From the NCBI GenBank assembly GCA_963728895.1, contig CAVSLM010000006.1:91907-155906 (forward strand): a stretch of 64,000 bases of DNA, written 5' to 3'. The notes under the pieces are model-generated. The model did not search any database. It was not told where the DNA came from and worked only from the letters and a program-made list of their open reading frames with translations. Positions within the stretch are counted from its first letter, which is position 1; each line of letters starts with the position of its first letter. The position numbers and the translations under genes are program-made. The DNA comes from CAVSLM01 sp963728895. GTDB lineage: Bacteria; Pseudomonadota; Gammaproteobacteria; JBBQDK01. Shown in pieces: positions 1-8,398 of the stretch.

Positions 1-27
1 GCCTGATCTGCCCGGGATTCCCCTGCC

Positions 28-501
28 ATGAGAATCGGGCACGGATTCGACGCCCATCGGTTCGCAGCCGGTCGCAGGCTGGTGCTGGGCGGTGTGCACA
101 TCGAGTCCGACCGCGGCATGCTGGCGCATTCGGACGGCGACGTTCCGGTCCATGCGCTGTGCGATGCGCTGCTGGGGGCGGCGGGCCTGGGCGATCTCGG
201 CCTTCACTTTCCCGATTCACGCGAGGAGCTCCGCGACATCGACAGCCGAGTGCTGCTGCGACGCGTGGTCGAGCAGCTGCACGAGCGCCGGCTGCGGGTC
301 GGCAACGTGGATGTCACGATCATTGCCCAGGTGCCCAGGCTCGCGCCGCACATCGCAGCCATGCGCGCCAACCTGGCTGCGGACCTGCGGGTGAGCGCAG
401 AACAGGTAAACGTCAAGGCGACCACCACCGAAGGCATGGGTTACACGGGCCGTGCCGAAGGCATTGGGGCGCACGCGGTGGTGTTGCTGGTGCAAGCCTG
501 A
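28..501 (+). CDS. ispF: 2-C-methyl-D-erythritol 2,4-cyclodiphosphate synthase
   Basis: Cytosolic enzyme of the non-mevalonate (MEP) isoprenoid pathway. It cyclises CDP-methylerythritol 2-phosphate, releasing CMP. The 157-residue length is standard. The zinc ligands are visible as D8 and H10 in GHGFDAHRF and H42 in the HSDGDVPVH segment; the C-terminal TTTEGMGYTGRAEGIGAHAV block is the family signature. The ATG at 28 begins the canonical MRIGHGFD start. The gene ends one base before truD, so the two are probably one transcript; ispD normally precedes it and would lie just outside the window. Identification is by family motifs and is secure. Confidence 0.97.
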   Translation: MRIGHGFDAHRFAAGRRLVLGGVHIESDRGMLAHSDGDVPVHALCDALLGAAGLGDLGLHFPDSREELRDIDSRVLLRRVVEQLHERRLRVGNVDVTIIAQVPRLAPHIAAMRANLAADLRVSAEQVNVKATTTEGMGYTGRAEGIGAHAVVLLVQA

Positions 502-502
502 G

Positions 503-1561
503 ATGCATTCACAGGGTAGGTCGGCGCCTGGCCCGCTCGCTCACATAGAAGGCACACCCGCCGTGCAGGCGCGCCTGCGTACGCAGGCCGACGATTTCCA
601 GGTCGTCGAGGCGCTCGGCTTCGAGCCGGACGGAGACGGCGAGCATGCCCTGCTGCAGATTCGGAAACGCAACGCCAATACCGAGTGGGTGGTGCGGCAG
701 CTGGCGTGCCACGCCGGTGTGCGACCGGTCGATGTGGGCTATGCCGGACTGAAGGACCGCTCGGCGGTTACCGAGCAGTGGTTCTCGGTGCACCTGGCAC
801 GACGGCCGGAGCCGGACTGGCGGGAGCTCCAGAGCACGGAGCTGCAGATTTGCACCGTCACCCGCCACCGACGCAAGCTGCGCCGCGGCGCGCTGCGTGG
901 CAACGGCTTCGTGCTGAGGCTGCGCGAGCTGCAAGGCGATCGCGAGGAGCTGATCGGGCGATTGCAGCGCGTGTCGCGCCGGGGAGTTCCGAACTACTTC
1001 GGGCCGCAACGCTTCGGCGGTGGCGGCGAAAACCTGCGCCACGCATGGGCGCTGCTCAGCGGCGCGGCAACGGTGTGCGACCGGCACCGGCGTGGGCTGT
1101 ATCTGTCCGCGGCGCGTTCGCACCTCTTCAACCAGGTGCTCTCGCTACGGGTCGCACAGGGTACCTGGGACTCCCCTCAGCCCGGAGAGGTGCTGATGCT
1201 CGATGCAAGCCACAGCTTCTTCTGCGCAGAGGGGCTCGACGAGGCGCTGATGCGGCGCGTGCAGGACTTCGACCTGCACCCCACCGGACCGCTCTGGGGG
1301 CGGGGTGCTTCGCCGGTGCGCGGCGCCGCCCTGGCGATCGAGCAGCAGGCGCTGGCGCCGTTCGCCGACTGGTGCGGCGGCCTGGAGCGCGCCGGGCTGG
1401 AGCACCAACGACGCGCGCTGCGGGTGTGTCTGGGCGAGCCAGGCTGGGAATTTCTCGCCGACGACGGTTTGCGTCTGCGCTTTTCGCTGCCGCCGGGCAG
1501 CTATGCCACGGCGGTGCTGCGCGAGCTGGTGGTCGGGCCCGGCGGCGGCGAGCCGCAATGA
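503..1561 (+). CDS. truD: tRNA pseudouridine(13) synthase TruD
   Basis: Converts U13 to pseudouridine in certain tRNAs. The protein has 352 residues, as expected for TruD. The catalytic aspartate lies in GLKDRSAVTEQW (D85), and the NYFGPQRFG motif typical of TruD follows near residue 165. I chose the ATG at 503, one base after the ispF stop. A GTG at 452 is in frame, but it would add residues inside ispF with no homology to TruD. The ispF-truD-surE-pcm-nlpD-rpoS order is a classic gammaproteobacterial block. The gene abuts the convergent Smr-domain gene tail to tail. Confidence 0.95.
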   Translation: MHSQGRSAPGPLAHIEGTPAVQARLRTQADDFQVVEALGFEPDGDGEHALLQIRKRNANTEWVVRQLACHAGVRPVDVGYAGLKDRSAVTEQWFSVHLARRPEPDWRELQSTELQICTVTRHRRKLRRGALRGNGFVLRLRELQGDREELIGRLQRVSRRGVPNYFGPQRFGGGGENLRHAWALLSGAATVCDRHRRGLYLSAARSHLFNQVLSLRVAQGTWDSPQPGEVLMLDASHSFFCAEGLDEALMRRVQDFDLHPTGPLWGRGASPVRGAALAIEQQALAPFADWCGGLERAGLEHQRRALRVCLGEPGWEFLADDGLRLRFSLPPGSYATAVLRELVVGPGGGEPQ

Positions 1562-2104
1562 TCAATGGCGCTTGAGCAACACATAGACGGCGCCGGTCCC
1601 GCCGTCGCCGGGCAGCGCCGAGCAGAACGCCAGCACTTCCTCGCGCTGCGCCAGCCAGCGGTTCACCTTGTGCTTGAGTACCGGGCCACGATGCCGCGAT
1701 CCCAGCCCCTTGCCGTGTATGATGCGCACGCAGCGCGTGTCGGCTGCCCGGCAGGTGAGCAGAAACGTCACCACCGCCTGACGGGCGACCGGCACGGTCA
1801 TGCCGTGCAGGTCGAGCTCGCCGCGGACGCGGAACCGCCCGCGGCGCAGCTTGCGCAGCAACGTGTGCTGCAGCCCGGGACGGGCAAACATCAGCTCCTC
1901 CCCGGTATCGAAATCCGCGGGATCCCAAGCCTCCGACAGCAGCTCGCGCAGCACTTCCTGCTCGTCGCGCATGCCGTTGCGTGCCAGTGGGGCGGGACGA
2001 TTCAGCAGGGGTGCCACACGATCGTCCGCCAGCGGCTTGACGTCCTCCATGTGCGCGCGGAACAGTTCCAGGTCGGCTTCGGCAATGTCGGGTTTGCGGG
2101 TCAT
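1562..2104 (-). CDS. Smr-domain protein (SmrA/YdaL-like putative endonuclease)
   Basis: 180-residue protein with a C-terminal Smr domain. The LDLHGM motif is at residues 97-102 and the RIIHGKG loop at about 127-133, the two hallmark motifs of Smr nucleases. The N-terminal 90 residues are charged and helical, as in the SmrA/YdaL group, which is distinct from MutS2. Family members nick DNA or cleave RNA; the substrate here is unknown. The ATG at 2104 is chosen over longer upstream readings because those run through surE and pcm antisense. Upstream on the reverse strand are a GAGAGG ribosome site and a TATACT -10-like box (2146-2141). Divergent to surE, convergent with truD. Confidence 0.88.
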   Translation of the reverse strand: MTRKPDIAEADLELFRAHMEDVKPLADDRVAPLLNRPAPLARNGMRDEQEVLRELLSEAWDPADFDTGEELMFARPGLQHTLLRKLRRGRFRVRGELDLHGMTVPVARQAVVTFLLTCRAADTRCVRIIHGKGLGSRHRGPVLKHKVNRWLAQREEVLAFCSALPGDGGTGAVYVLLKRH

Positions 2105-2290
2105 CCGACGTGCCTCTCGAGTAAGGCTGCAGGTATCGCGAGTATAAGGGGAGGGGGGTGTGCAGACCAAGCAGGAGCGCATATCCCGCCGCGATCCCGG
2201 TGAGATACGTGGGCTGGCGCCGCGCCAACGGTGGGCGCAACGCCGGGTTTCCAGTATAGTTGGCCTCTGCCGTTGCGCTGGAATTCGCAC

Positions 2291-3046
2291 ATGAGGATCC
2301 TGGTCAGCAATGACGATGGGTGCCAGGCCGCCGGTATTCTCCACTTGGCCGAAACGCTCGCCGGAATTGCCGAAGTCACCATCGTCGCCCCCGATCGGGA
2401 CCGCAGCGGGGCGAGCAACTCCCTGACCCTCGATGTGCCGATCCGCGCCACGGTAATGGAGAACGGATTCATCCGCGTCGACGGCACGCCGACCGACTGC
2501 GTGCACCTCGCGATCACCGGACTGCTGGAATACGAGCCCGACATGGTGGTGTCGGGGATCAACGCCGGCGCCAATCTCGGCGACGACGTGCTGTATTCGG
2601 GCACGGTCGCCGCGGCGATGGAAGGGCGTTTTCTGGGGCTGCCGGCCATTGCCGTATCGCTCATCGCCGGTCAGCCGCGCTACTACGAGACCGCCGCACG
2701 TGTGGCGCGCGAGCTGGTGCTGCGCCTGCAATCCGATCCGCTGCCCGCGGATACCATCCTCAACGTCAACGTTCCCGACCTGCCGTGGGAGCAGCTGGCA
2801 GGCTTTGCGGCAACCCGCCTCGGTCATCGCCACAAGGCCGAGCCGGTGGTGAAAAGCACCGATCCGCGCGGACGAGTCATCTACTGGGTGGGACCGGCCG
2901 GTGCCGAGCAGGACGCAGGCCCTGGCACCGACTTCCATGCGGTGCGCGCACGCCAGGTGTCCATCACGCCGATCCAGGTGGACCTCACGCGCTATAAGGC
3001 GCTCGACCAGGTCGCCGGCTGGCTGCGCGGACTGGCACGCGCATGA
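2291..3046 (+). CDS. surE: 5'/3'-nucleotidase SurE
   Basis: Metal-dependent nucleotidase/exopolyphosphatase linked to stationary-phase survival. The 251-residue protein starts with MRILVSNDDG, whose D8-D9 bind the metal, followed by APDRDRSGASNS and the SGINAGANLGDDVLYSGT block. The ATG at 2291 gives the canonical start. A GTG at 2231 would add 20 unrelated residues. A TATAGT -10-like box lies at 2255-2260. The stop overlaps the pcm start in an ATGA (3043-3046), implying translational coupling. This gene pair normally precedes nlpD-rpoS, as here. Confidence 0.96.
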   Translation: MRILVSNDDGCQAAGILHLAETLAGIAEVTIVAPDRDRSGASNSLTLDVPIRATVMENGFIRVDGTPTDCVHLAITGLLEYEPDMVVSGINAGANLGDDVLYSGTVAAAMEGRFLGLPAIAVSLIAGQPRYYETAARVARELVLRLQSDPLPADTILNVNVPDLPWEQLAGFAATRLGHRHKAEPVVKSTDPRGRVIYWVGPAGAEQDAGPGTDFHAVRARQVSITPIQVDLTRYKALDQVAGWLRGLARA

Positions 3047-3705
3047 AACCGTCATCGATCCGCGGCATCGGCATGACTTCGCAGCGCACCCGCGAGCGCC
3101 TGGTGCAACGGCTGCGCGAGGAAGGAGTCCGCAATCCCATCGTACTCGAGGCCGTGCGCACCACGCCGCGGCATTTGTTCGTGGACGAGGCGCTGGAGAG
3201 CCGCGCCTATGACGACATCGCGCTGCCCATCGGTCACGGCCAGACCATCTCCCAGCCCTACATCGTTGCGCGCATGACCGAGCTGGTGCTGGGCTCGATC
3301 GTGCCGGACAAGGTGCTGGAGATCGGAACCGGGTCGGGCTATCAGACGGCGCTGCTGGCGCAGCTGGTGCCGCGGGTCTACACGGTGGAACGCCTCGGCG
3401 CTCTGTTGCAGTCGGCGCGGCGCAAGCTGAACAGCTTGCAGCTGCGCAATGTACGGTTCCGTCATGGCGACGGCGCGGCAGGTTGGATAGAGCACGCTCC
3501 GTATCCGGCGATCCTGGTAACTGCCGCACCGGAAACGCTGCCCATGGGCCTGCTCGAGCAGCTGGAGCAAGGTGGGCGCCTGGTACTGCCTCTGGGGCAG
3601 CGCCGCGCCCAGGTACTCAGTGTGATCACCCGTACCACGGAAGGCTACGACCAGGTCGATCTCGAGCCGGTGAGCTTCGTGCCCCTGCTGGGGGGCATGT
3701 CCTGA
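3043..3705 (+). CDS. pcm: Protein-L-isoaspartate O-methyltransferase
   Basis: Repairs age-damaged proteins by methylating L-isoaspartyl residues with S-adenosylmethionine. The 220-residue protein has the conserved HGQTISQPYIVARM segment near residue 65 and the SAM-binding motif VLEIGTGSGYQTALLA near residue 90. A GGRLVLPLG motif occurs near the C-terminus. It starts inside the last codons of surE (ATGA) and its own TGA overlaps the ATG of the next gene. All of surE-pcm-yqaA-nlpD is therefore tightly coupled. An alternative internal ATG (MTSQRTRERL, residue 11) is equally plausible as the true start. Confidence 0.95.
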   Translation: MKPSSIRGIGMTSQRTRERLVQRLREEGVRNPIVLEAVRTTPRHLFVDEALESRAYDDIALPIGHGQTISQPYIVARMTELVLGSIVPDKVLEIGTGSGYQTALLAQLVPRVYTVERLGALLQSARRKLNSLQLRNVRFRHGDGAAGWIEHAPYPAILVTAAPETLPMGLLEQLEQGGRLVLPLGQRRAQVLSVITRTTEGYDQVDLEPVSFVPLLGGMS

Positions 3706-4283
3706 TGGGCCTTTTCGGGGCGCTGTATACGCGGGTGATGAGATGGTCGGTTCACCCGCATGCGCCACGATATCTGGCGGCCCTGAGCTTTGCGGAGTCC
3801 TCGTTCTTCCCCGTTCCCCCTGACGTGATGCTGGCTCCGATGGCGCTGGCGACGCCGGCGCGGGCCTGGCGCTACGCTGCGATCACCACGCTGGCCTCGG
3901 TGGTCGGTGGACTGTTTGGCTACCTGATCGGTGCCCTGGCACTGGAGGCGGTGCTGCCGCTCATCCAGCACGCCGGTTACGGGCCGCAGTACGATCTGGT
4001 TCAGACCTGGTTTCAGCGTTGGGGATTTTGGGCGTTGTTCGCCGCCGGTTTCTCTCCCATCCCGTACAAGCTCTTCACCATCGCCAGCGGCGCCGTGTCC
4101 ATGGCGCTGCCGCCTTTCGTACTGGCTTCGTTGCTGGGCCGGGGGATGCGCTTCTTCCTGGTCGCCGGCCTGATGGTATGGGGTGGCGCGCCCATGCAGC
4201 GCGTCCTGCTGCAGTATGTCGATCGCATCGGATGGGCACTGGCCGCCTTGGCGGCTGTGGCTTATCTGGTCTTTCGGGGCTGA
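3705..4283 (+). CDS. YqaA/DedA-family inner membrane protein
   Basis: 192-residue integral membrane protein of the YqaA branch of the DedA/SNARE-associated family. Several hydrophobic segments are evident, including the stretches around residues 40-70, 105-125 and 145-190. The family's FAESSFFPVPPD motif lies near residue 27 and GFSPIPYKLF near 118. YqaA proteins are inner-membrane proteins of uncertain function; DedA relatives are implicated in lipid carrier flipping and membrane homeostasis. The start codon shares bases with the pcm stop, and the TGA overlaps the nlpD ATG. Position between pcm and nlpD is common in Chromatiales-like genomes. Confidence 0.88.
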   Translation: MGLFGALYTRVMRWSVHPHAPRYLAALSFAESSFFPVPPDVMLAPMALATPARAWRYAAITTLASVVGGLFGYLIGALALEAVLPLIQHAGYGPQYDLVQTWFQRWGFWALFAAGFSPIPYKLFTIASGAVSMALPPFVLASLLGRGMRFFLVAGLMVWGGAPMQRVLLQYVDRIGWALAALAAVAYLVFRG

Positions 4284-5110
4284 TGACCGGGTGGCGGGCT
4301 GGCGGATGGGCGCTGTTGGCGGGAGTTGTCCTCGTCCTCGGGTGCGGCGGACCGGTAGTGCGGGCGCCGGTCGGCGAGGGTCGCAGCTATAGCCGGGCGC
4401 GGGCGCACCGGGTGCCGTCCTCCGGCGCCGGCTATCACTTCGTGCGGACCGGCGAGACGCTCTATTCGATAGCCTTTGAGCACGGCAGCGACTACCGGGC
4501 CCTCGCCCGCTGGAACGGCATCGGCCCCCCGTATCTGATCTATCGCGGCCAGCGGCTGCAACTGACGCCGCCGGCGCCGGCCGCCGGACCGCCGATGGCC
4601 GCTCGGTTCGCGCAGCGCCCAGCGGTCGCCGCGCCCGCGCCACCTTCCGCGACGCAGCCCGCCATCCACGCGCCTCGACCGACGGTGATCATCAAGAGCG
4701 AGCCTACCCGAGAACCCGACGCCGAGCTGCCGGCGGGTCCGATACGCTGGACCTGGCCGGCGGAGGGTCGGGTGGTGCACCGCTATACGACCGATGCAAC
4801 GGGCAACAAAGGCATCGAGATCAACGGGCGCCGCGGTGAGCCGGTGCGCGCCGCGGCTGCCGGGCGCGTGGTCTACAGCGGGAACGGTCTGCTCGGCTAT
4901 GGCAATCTGGTGATCATCAAGCACGATGCCAGCCTGCTGAGCGCCTATGCCTACAACCGGACGTTGTTGGTTCAGCAGGGCGATCGCGTGGATGCCGGGC
5001 AGAAGATCGCGGAGATGGGGAGTAACCGTTCCAATGAGCCGGTGCTGCATTTCGAGATCCGGCGCGACGGCAAACCGCAGGACCCGCTGTCGTTTCTTCC
5101 CAAGCGCTGA
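4283..5110 (+). CDS. nlpD: NlpD-type murein hydrolase activator lipoprotein
   Basis: 275-residue lipoprotein. A hydrophobic leader ends in a lipobox-like VLGC (Cys21), a LysM peptidoglycan-binding domain spans roughly 49-93 (YHFVRTGETLYSIA start), a Pro/Ala-rich linker follows, and the C-terminus is an M23 (LytM) domain. That domain is degenerate: the usual HxxxD is replaced by KGIEI and the HxH by LHFEI. Degenerate LytM domains of NlpD/EnvC activate amidases (AmiC for NlpD) at the division site rather than cutting murein themselves. The gene immediately precedes rpoS, as in most gammaproteobacteria, where the rpoS promoter often lies inside nlpD. Confidence 0.93.
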   Translation: MTGWRAGGWALLAGVVLVLGCGGPVVRAPVGEGRSYSRARAHRVPSSGAGYHFVRTGETLYSIAFEHGSDYRALARWNGIGPPYLIYRGQRLQLTPPAPAAGPPMAARFAQRPAVAAPAPPSATQPAIHAPRPTVIIKSEPTREPDAELPAGPIRWTWPAEGRVVHRYTTDATGNKGIEINGRRGEPVRAAAAGRVVYSGNGLLGYGNLVIIKHDASLLSAYAYNRTLLVQQGDRVDAGQKIAEMGSNRSNEPVLHFEIRRDGKPQDPLSFLPKR

Positions 5111-5599
5111 ACGACAGCGAGGTTCGCCTGCGGGCGGCCTGGTCGAGCGCACCTTCCTCGCGTTGTCGTCCACCGTACCCGCAGCCCATGTATGCGAGGC
5201 TGCAGACTAGGGAAATCCCTGAGCCCCATGCAGGCAAATCCGGATTTTCTCCCCACAGGTGCTGCCGTAGCCTCAGCTTTCCACCCGCCGGCCAGGGATG
5301 GCGAGAACCGGGGCCCGCCGGGCGGCCGCGGGTACAGGGAACCATTCACCTCGTGGCGCGTTCAGAGATGCCAGGGGAAGCCAATCCGATAGGGGCAACC
5401 CGCAGCAGGGGTAGCGGGGTCTTGCTGGCGATGGCGCTACGGCGTGGTCGCTGGCGCTTGAATGAACCCAATCGATGGGAGCGTTCGCGCGGCGCCGTTT
5501 ACCGCAACGCTTTGGCACAGAGTACTTGGAGGCCGGACCTGCAGGGCGCAAGCGGCGCTTCGCAGGGGCGGCGGATCGTTCATCAGGAAGGGGAGCACC
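5111..5599 (+). other. Long nlpD-rpoS intergenic region / probable rpoS leader
   Basis: 489 bp without a convincing gene. Short open frames here lack ribosome sites and family motifs. The position matches the long untranslated leader of rpoS, which in enterobacteria is the target of small RNAs and Hfq. I see GC-rich inverted segments and a 12-bp palindrome AAATCCGGATTT near 5239, but no recognisable riboswitch or known ncRNA. The AGGGGAG ribosome site of rpoS lies at its 3' end. Confidence 0.5.
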
Positions 5600-6621
5600 A
5601 TGGCCAAGTTTGCTCGTCAGTCAGCAGCGCAGTTGTTGGAAGAAGATGCGCCGGTCGGCGATGCGCAAGCGGTGCCGCAGTGTGAAGAGGAGTCCGACGA
5701 GGGGGTGGTGGTGGCCGTCGAGGAAGAGAATGTCGAAGCGAGACCGAAGCCGAGCCGGTATATGCGCCGGGCGAGTCGCCGGACGGGCAGCTCGATGCGA
5801 CGCGCCTCTACCTCGGCGAGATCGGCTACTCGCCGCTGCTCACCGCCGAGGAGGAGGTGCGCTTCGGACGCCTGGCGCGGCGCGGCAACCCTGCGGCACG
5901 CAACCGCATGATCGAGAGCAACCTGCGTCTGGTGGTGAAGATCGCCCGCCGTTACATGGGCCGCGGCCTGGCGCTGCTCGACCTCATCGAGGAGGGCAAC
6001 CTGGGGCTGATCCGGGCGGTGGAGAAATTCGACCCGGAGCGCGGCTTTCGCTTCTCGACCTATGCCACGTGGTGGATCCGCCAGACCATCGAGCGGGCGA
6101 TCATGAACCAGACGCGCACCATCCGCCTGCCGATCCACGTGGTGAAGGAGCTCAATGTCTATCTGCGTGCCGCGCGCCAGCTCGCCCAGGCGCTCGATCA
6201 CGAGCCGAGCGCCGAGGATATTGCGCAGCTGCTGGGCAAGCCGGTGGAGGACGTCAAGCGCATGCTGGGCTTGAGCGAGCGGGTGACTTCGGTCGACACC
6301 CCGATCGGCAAGGACACCGAGAAGTCGCTGCTCGATGCCATCCCCGACGAGAACAACCCCGACCCCTGCGAGATGCTGCAGGACGAGGACATGCATGCCA
6401 ATCTGGAGTGCTGGCTGGCGCAGCTCAACGACAAGCAGCGCGAGGTGGTGGAGCGCCGCTACGGGCTGCATGGGCGCAAGAGCGCGACGCTGGAGGAGGT
6501 GGGCGATGAGATCGGGCTGACCCGCGAGCGGGTGCGCCAGATCCAGATCGATGCGCTGAAGCGCCTGCGCGAAATCCTCGAGGGCGAGGGCTTCTCCGGC
6601 GAGGCGCTGTTCGCCCACTGA
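5600..6621 (+). CDS. rpoS: RNA polymerase sigma factor RpoS (apparent frameshift)
   Basis: Stationary-phase/general stress sigma factor (sigma-38). The reading begins at ATG 5600 behind AGGGGAG and encodes MAKFARQSAAQLLEEDAP plus an acidic N-terminus. Near 5738-5743 the frame must move so that ETEAEPVYAPGE and DATRLYLGEIGYSPLLTAEE (region 1.2) can follow. Restoring one G (GCG-GAG) gives a continuous 340-residue protein, close to the usual length of about 330. Region 2 (NLRLVVKIARRYMGRG, YATWWIRQTIERAI), region 3 and the region 4.2 helix (RERVRQIQIDALKRL) are intact. A one-base sequencing error is more likely than a null allele, but a true mutant cannot be excluded. Confidence 0.9.
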
Positions 6622-6637
6622 AGGGCACCAGTTCTTT

Positions 6638-7009
6638 TCAGATCATCAGTAACGCGGCGGCGACGCGGCGGCCTTCGCCCATCAGCACGTTGTAGGTGCG
6701 GCACGCGGCCGCGGTGTTCATCACTTCCAGACCGATGCGCCGGTGCAGCAGCAGCTGCGTGATTCGCGGATGCAGAAAGCGCCACTCGGCGCCGGTGCCG
6801 AGCAGCACGATTTCCGGCTCCAGATCGGCAAGTGCAGCGATATGCACGGCGTGCAGGTCGGCGAACACCTGCGGGGGCCAGTCGCGCACGATCCGCTCGG
6901 GCAGGATGATCACGCTACGCACGATGCGCTCCTCGTTTACCATCACTGCGCCTGGAGCGTAGCTGCGGATGCGGTTGGCAGGTCCGCTGGATTCGAGCGA
7001 CAGTTTCAT
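6638..7009 (-). CDS. Mth938/DUF498 (NDUFAF3-like) protein
   Basis: 123-residue protein of the Mth938-like fold family. Recognisable elements are the RSYAPGAVMVN segment near residue 15, the LLGTGAEWRFLHP motif near 69-81 and the C-terminal IGLEVMNTAAACRTYNVLMGEGR. Bacterial members are small cytosolic proteins of unknown biochemistry; the mitochondrial relative NDUFAF3 helps assemble respiratory complex I. That role should not be assumed here. The ATG at 7009 gives the usual family start; a longer frame to 7114 has no homology. It is convergent with rpoS and divergent from the aminotransferase gene. Confidence 0.85.
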   Translation of the reverse strand: MKLSLESSGPANRIRSYAPGAVMVNEERIVRSVIILPERIVRDWPPQVFADLHAVHIAALADLEPEIVLLGTGAEWRFLHPRITQLLLHRRIGLEVMNTAAACRTYNVLMGEGRRVAAALLMI

Positions 7010-7105
7010 GCTCTGAAGATACAAGACGGATGCGGGGCTTGCCACCCGCACCCGCGATGCGGCATGCGTACAGCGGCTCGTTGACAGCATTTCCCCCCCC
7101 CAGTA

Positions 7106-8398
7106 ATGTGTCACCTCTTTCCCGGCTGCCAGGCTAGCGCGGAAATCTCACCAGCCGGCCGGGGCAACCAGCAGCGGGACGCGCATTTGTTCGAAGAGTT
7201 CGCCAGAATCCAGCGACTGCCCCCTTACGTATTCAACATCGTCAACGAGTTGAAGGCCAAGGCGCGCGCGCGCGGGGAGGACATCATCGACTTCGGCATG
7301 GGCAATCCCGATCAGCCCACGCCGCCGCACATCGTCGCCAAGCTGGTCGAGGTCGCGCAGCGCGGCGACACCCATCGCTACTCGGTCTCGAAAGGCATTC
7401 CGCGCCTGCGTCGGGCCATCTGCAACTGGTACCGCCAGCGCTATCAGGTGGAGCTCGACCCGGAGACGCAGGCGATCGTCACCATCGGGTCGAAGGAGGG
7501 GCTGGCGCACCTGGCGCTCGCAACCATGGGACCGGGCGATGCAGTGCTGGTCCCGAATCCGGCCTATCCCATACACCCGTACGGATTCGTCATCGCCGGG
7601 GCCGACATTCGCCACGTGCCGCTGGTGCCGGGTGTCGATTTCTTCGCCGAGCTGCAGAAGGCGCTTCAGGATTCCTGGCCCAAGCCCAAGATGCTGGTGC
7701 TGAACTTTCCCGGCAACCCGACCACGCAGTGCGTCGAGCTGGAATTCTTCGAGAAAGTCATCGCCGTCGCTCGCGAGCACCAGATTTGGGTGGTGCACGA
7801 TCTCGCCTACGCCGACCTGGTGTTCGACGGCTATGTCGCGCCTTCCATCCTGCAGGTACCGGGCGCGAAGGAAGTCTCCGTCGAATCCTTCACGCTGTCC
7901 AAAAGCTACAACATGCCGGGATGGCGCGTGGGTTTCGTGTGTGGCAACGAACACCTGGTGGGCGCCCTGGCGCGCATGAAGTCCTATCACGACTACGGAT
8001 TGTTCACGCCCATCCAGGTGGCGGCGATCACTGCGCTGGAGGGACCGCAGGAGTGTGTGGCCCAGATCCGCGACAACTATCGCCGGCGGCGCGACGTGCT
8101 TTGCGACGGGCTGTCGTCGATCGGCTGGCAGGTGCGGCGGCCGAAGGCGACCATGTTCGTGTGGGCGCAGATCCCGGAGCCGTTCCGCCACCTGGGATCG
8201 CTGGAGTTCGCCAAGCAGTTGCTGCAGGAGGCCAAGGTCGCAGTCTCGCCGGGGATCGGGTTCGGAAGTTATGGAGACGATCACGTGCGTTTCGGACTGA
8301 TCGAGAACGAACATCGGACGCGGCAGGCGATCCGGGGAATCCGCGACTTCTTCCGCCGCAGCGCACGGATCCCGGCGACACGGCAGAGCGGCGCGTGA
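7106..8398 (+). CDS. alaC: AlaC-family PLP-dependent aminotransferase
   Basis: Fold-type I aminotransferase. The PLP lysine is in SFTLSKSYNMPGWRVGF, with FPGNPTTQCVELEFFE and HDLAYADLVFDGY upstream of it. The RLPPYVFNIVNELK start and DFGMGNPDQPTP motif match the AlaC/YfdZ group, which transfers amino groups between glutamate and pyruvate to make alanine. The ATG at 7106 gives 430 residues, but homology starts only near LFEEFARIQRLPPYVF, so the TTG at 7187 may be the real start. The TGA overlaps the GTG of hom, so it is the first gene of an alaC-hom-thrC run, a common gammaproteobacterial arrangement. Confidence 0.88.
   Translation: MCHLFPGCQASAEISPAGRGNQQRDAHLFEEFARIQRLPPYVFNIVNELKAKARARGEDIIDFGMGNPDQPTPPHIVAKLVEVAQRGDTHRYSVSKGIPRLRRAICNWYRQRYQVELDPETQAIVTIGSKEGLAHLALATMGPGDAVLVPNPAYPIHPYGFVIAGADIRHVPLVPGVDFFAELQKALQDSWPKPKMLVLNFPGNPTTQCVELEFFEKVIAVAREHQIWVVHDLAYADLVFDGYVAPSILQVPGAKEVSVESFTLSKSYNMPGWRVGFVCGNEHLVGALARMKSYHDYGLFTPIQVAAITALEGPQECVAQIRDNYRRRRDVLCDGLSSIGWQVRRPKATMFVWAQIPEPFRHLGSLEFAKQLLQEAKVAVSPGIGFGSYGDDHVRFGLIENEHRTRQAIRGIRDFFRRSARIPATRQSGA

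Noticed and set aside
1562..3529. A 655-codon reverse-strand frame across surE and pcm
   Set aside because: Only its last 180 codons have homology (Smr domain); the rest is the antisense shadow of surE and pcm in high-GC DNA.
5111..5599. A possible riboswitch in the rpoS leader
   Set aside because: No match to GEMM, cobalamin, TPP or other consensus cores that I know; kept only as a leader region.
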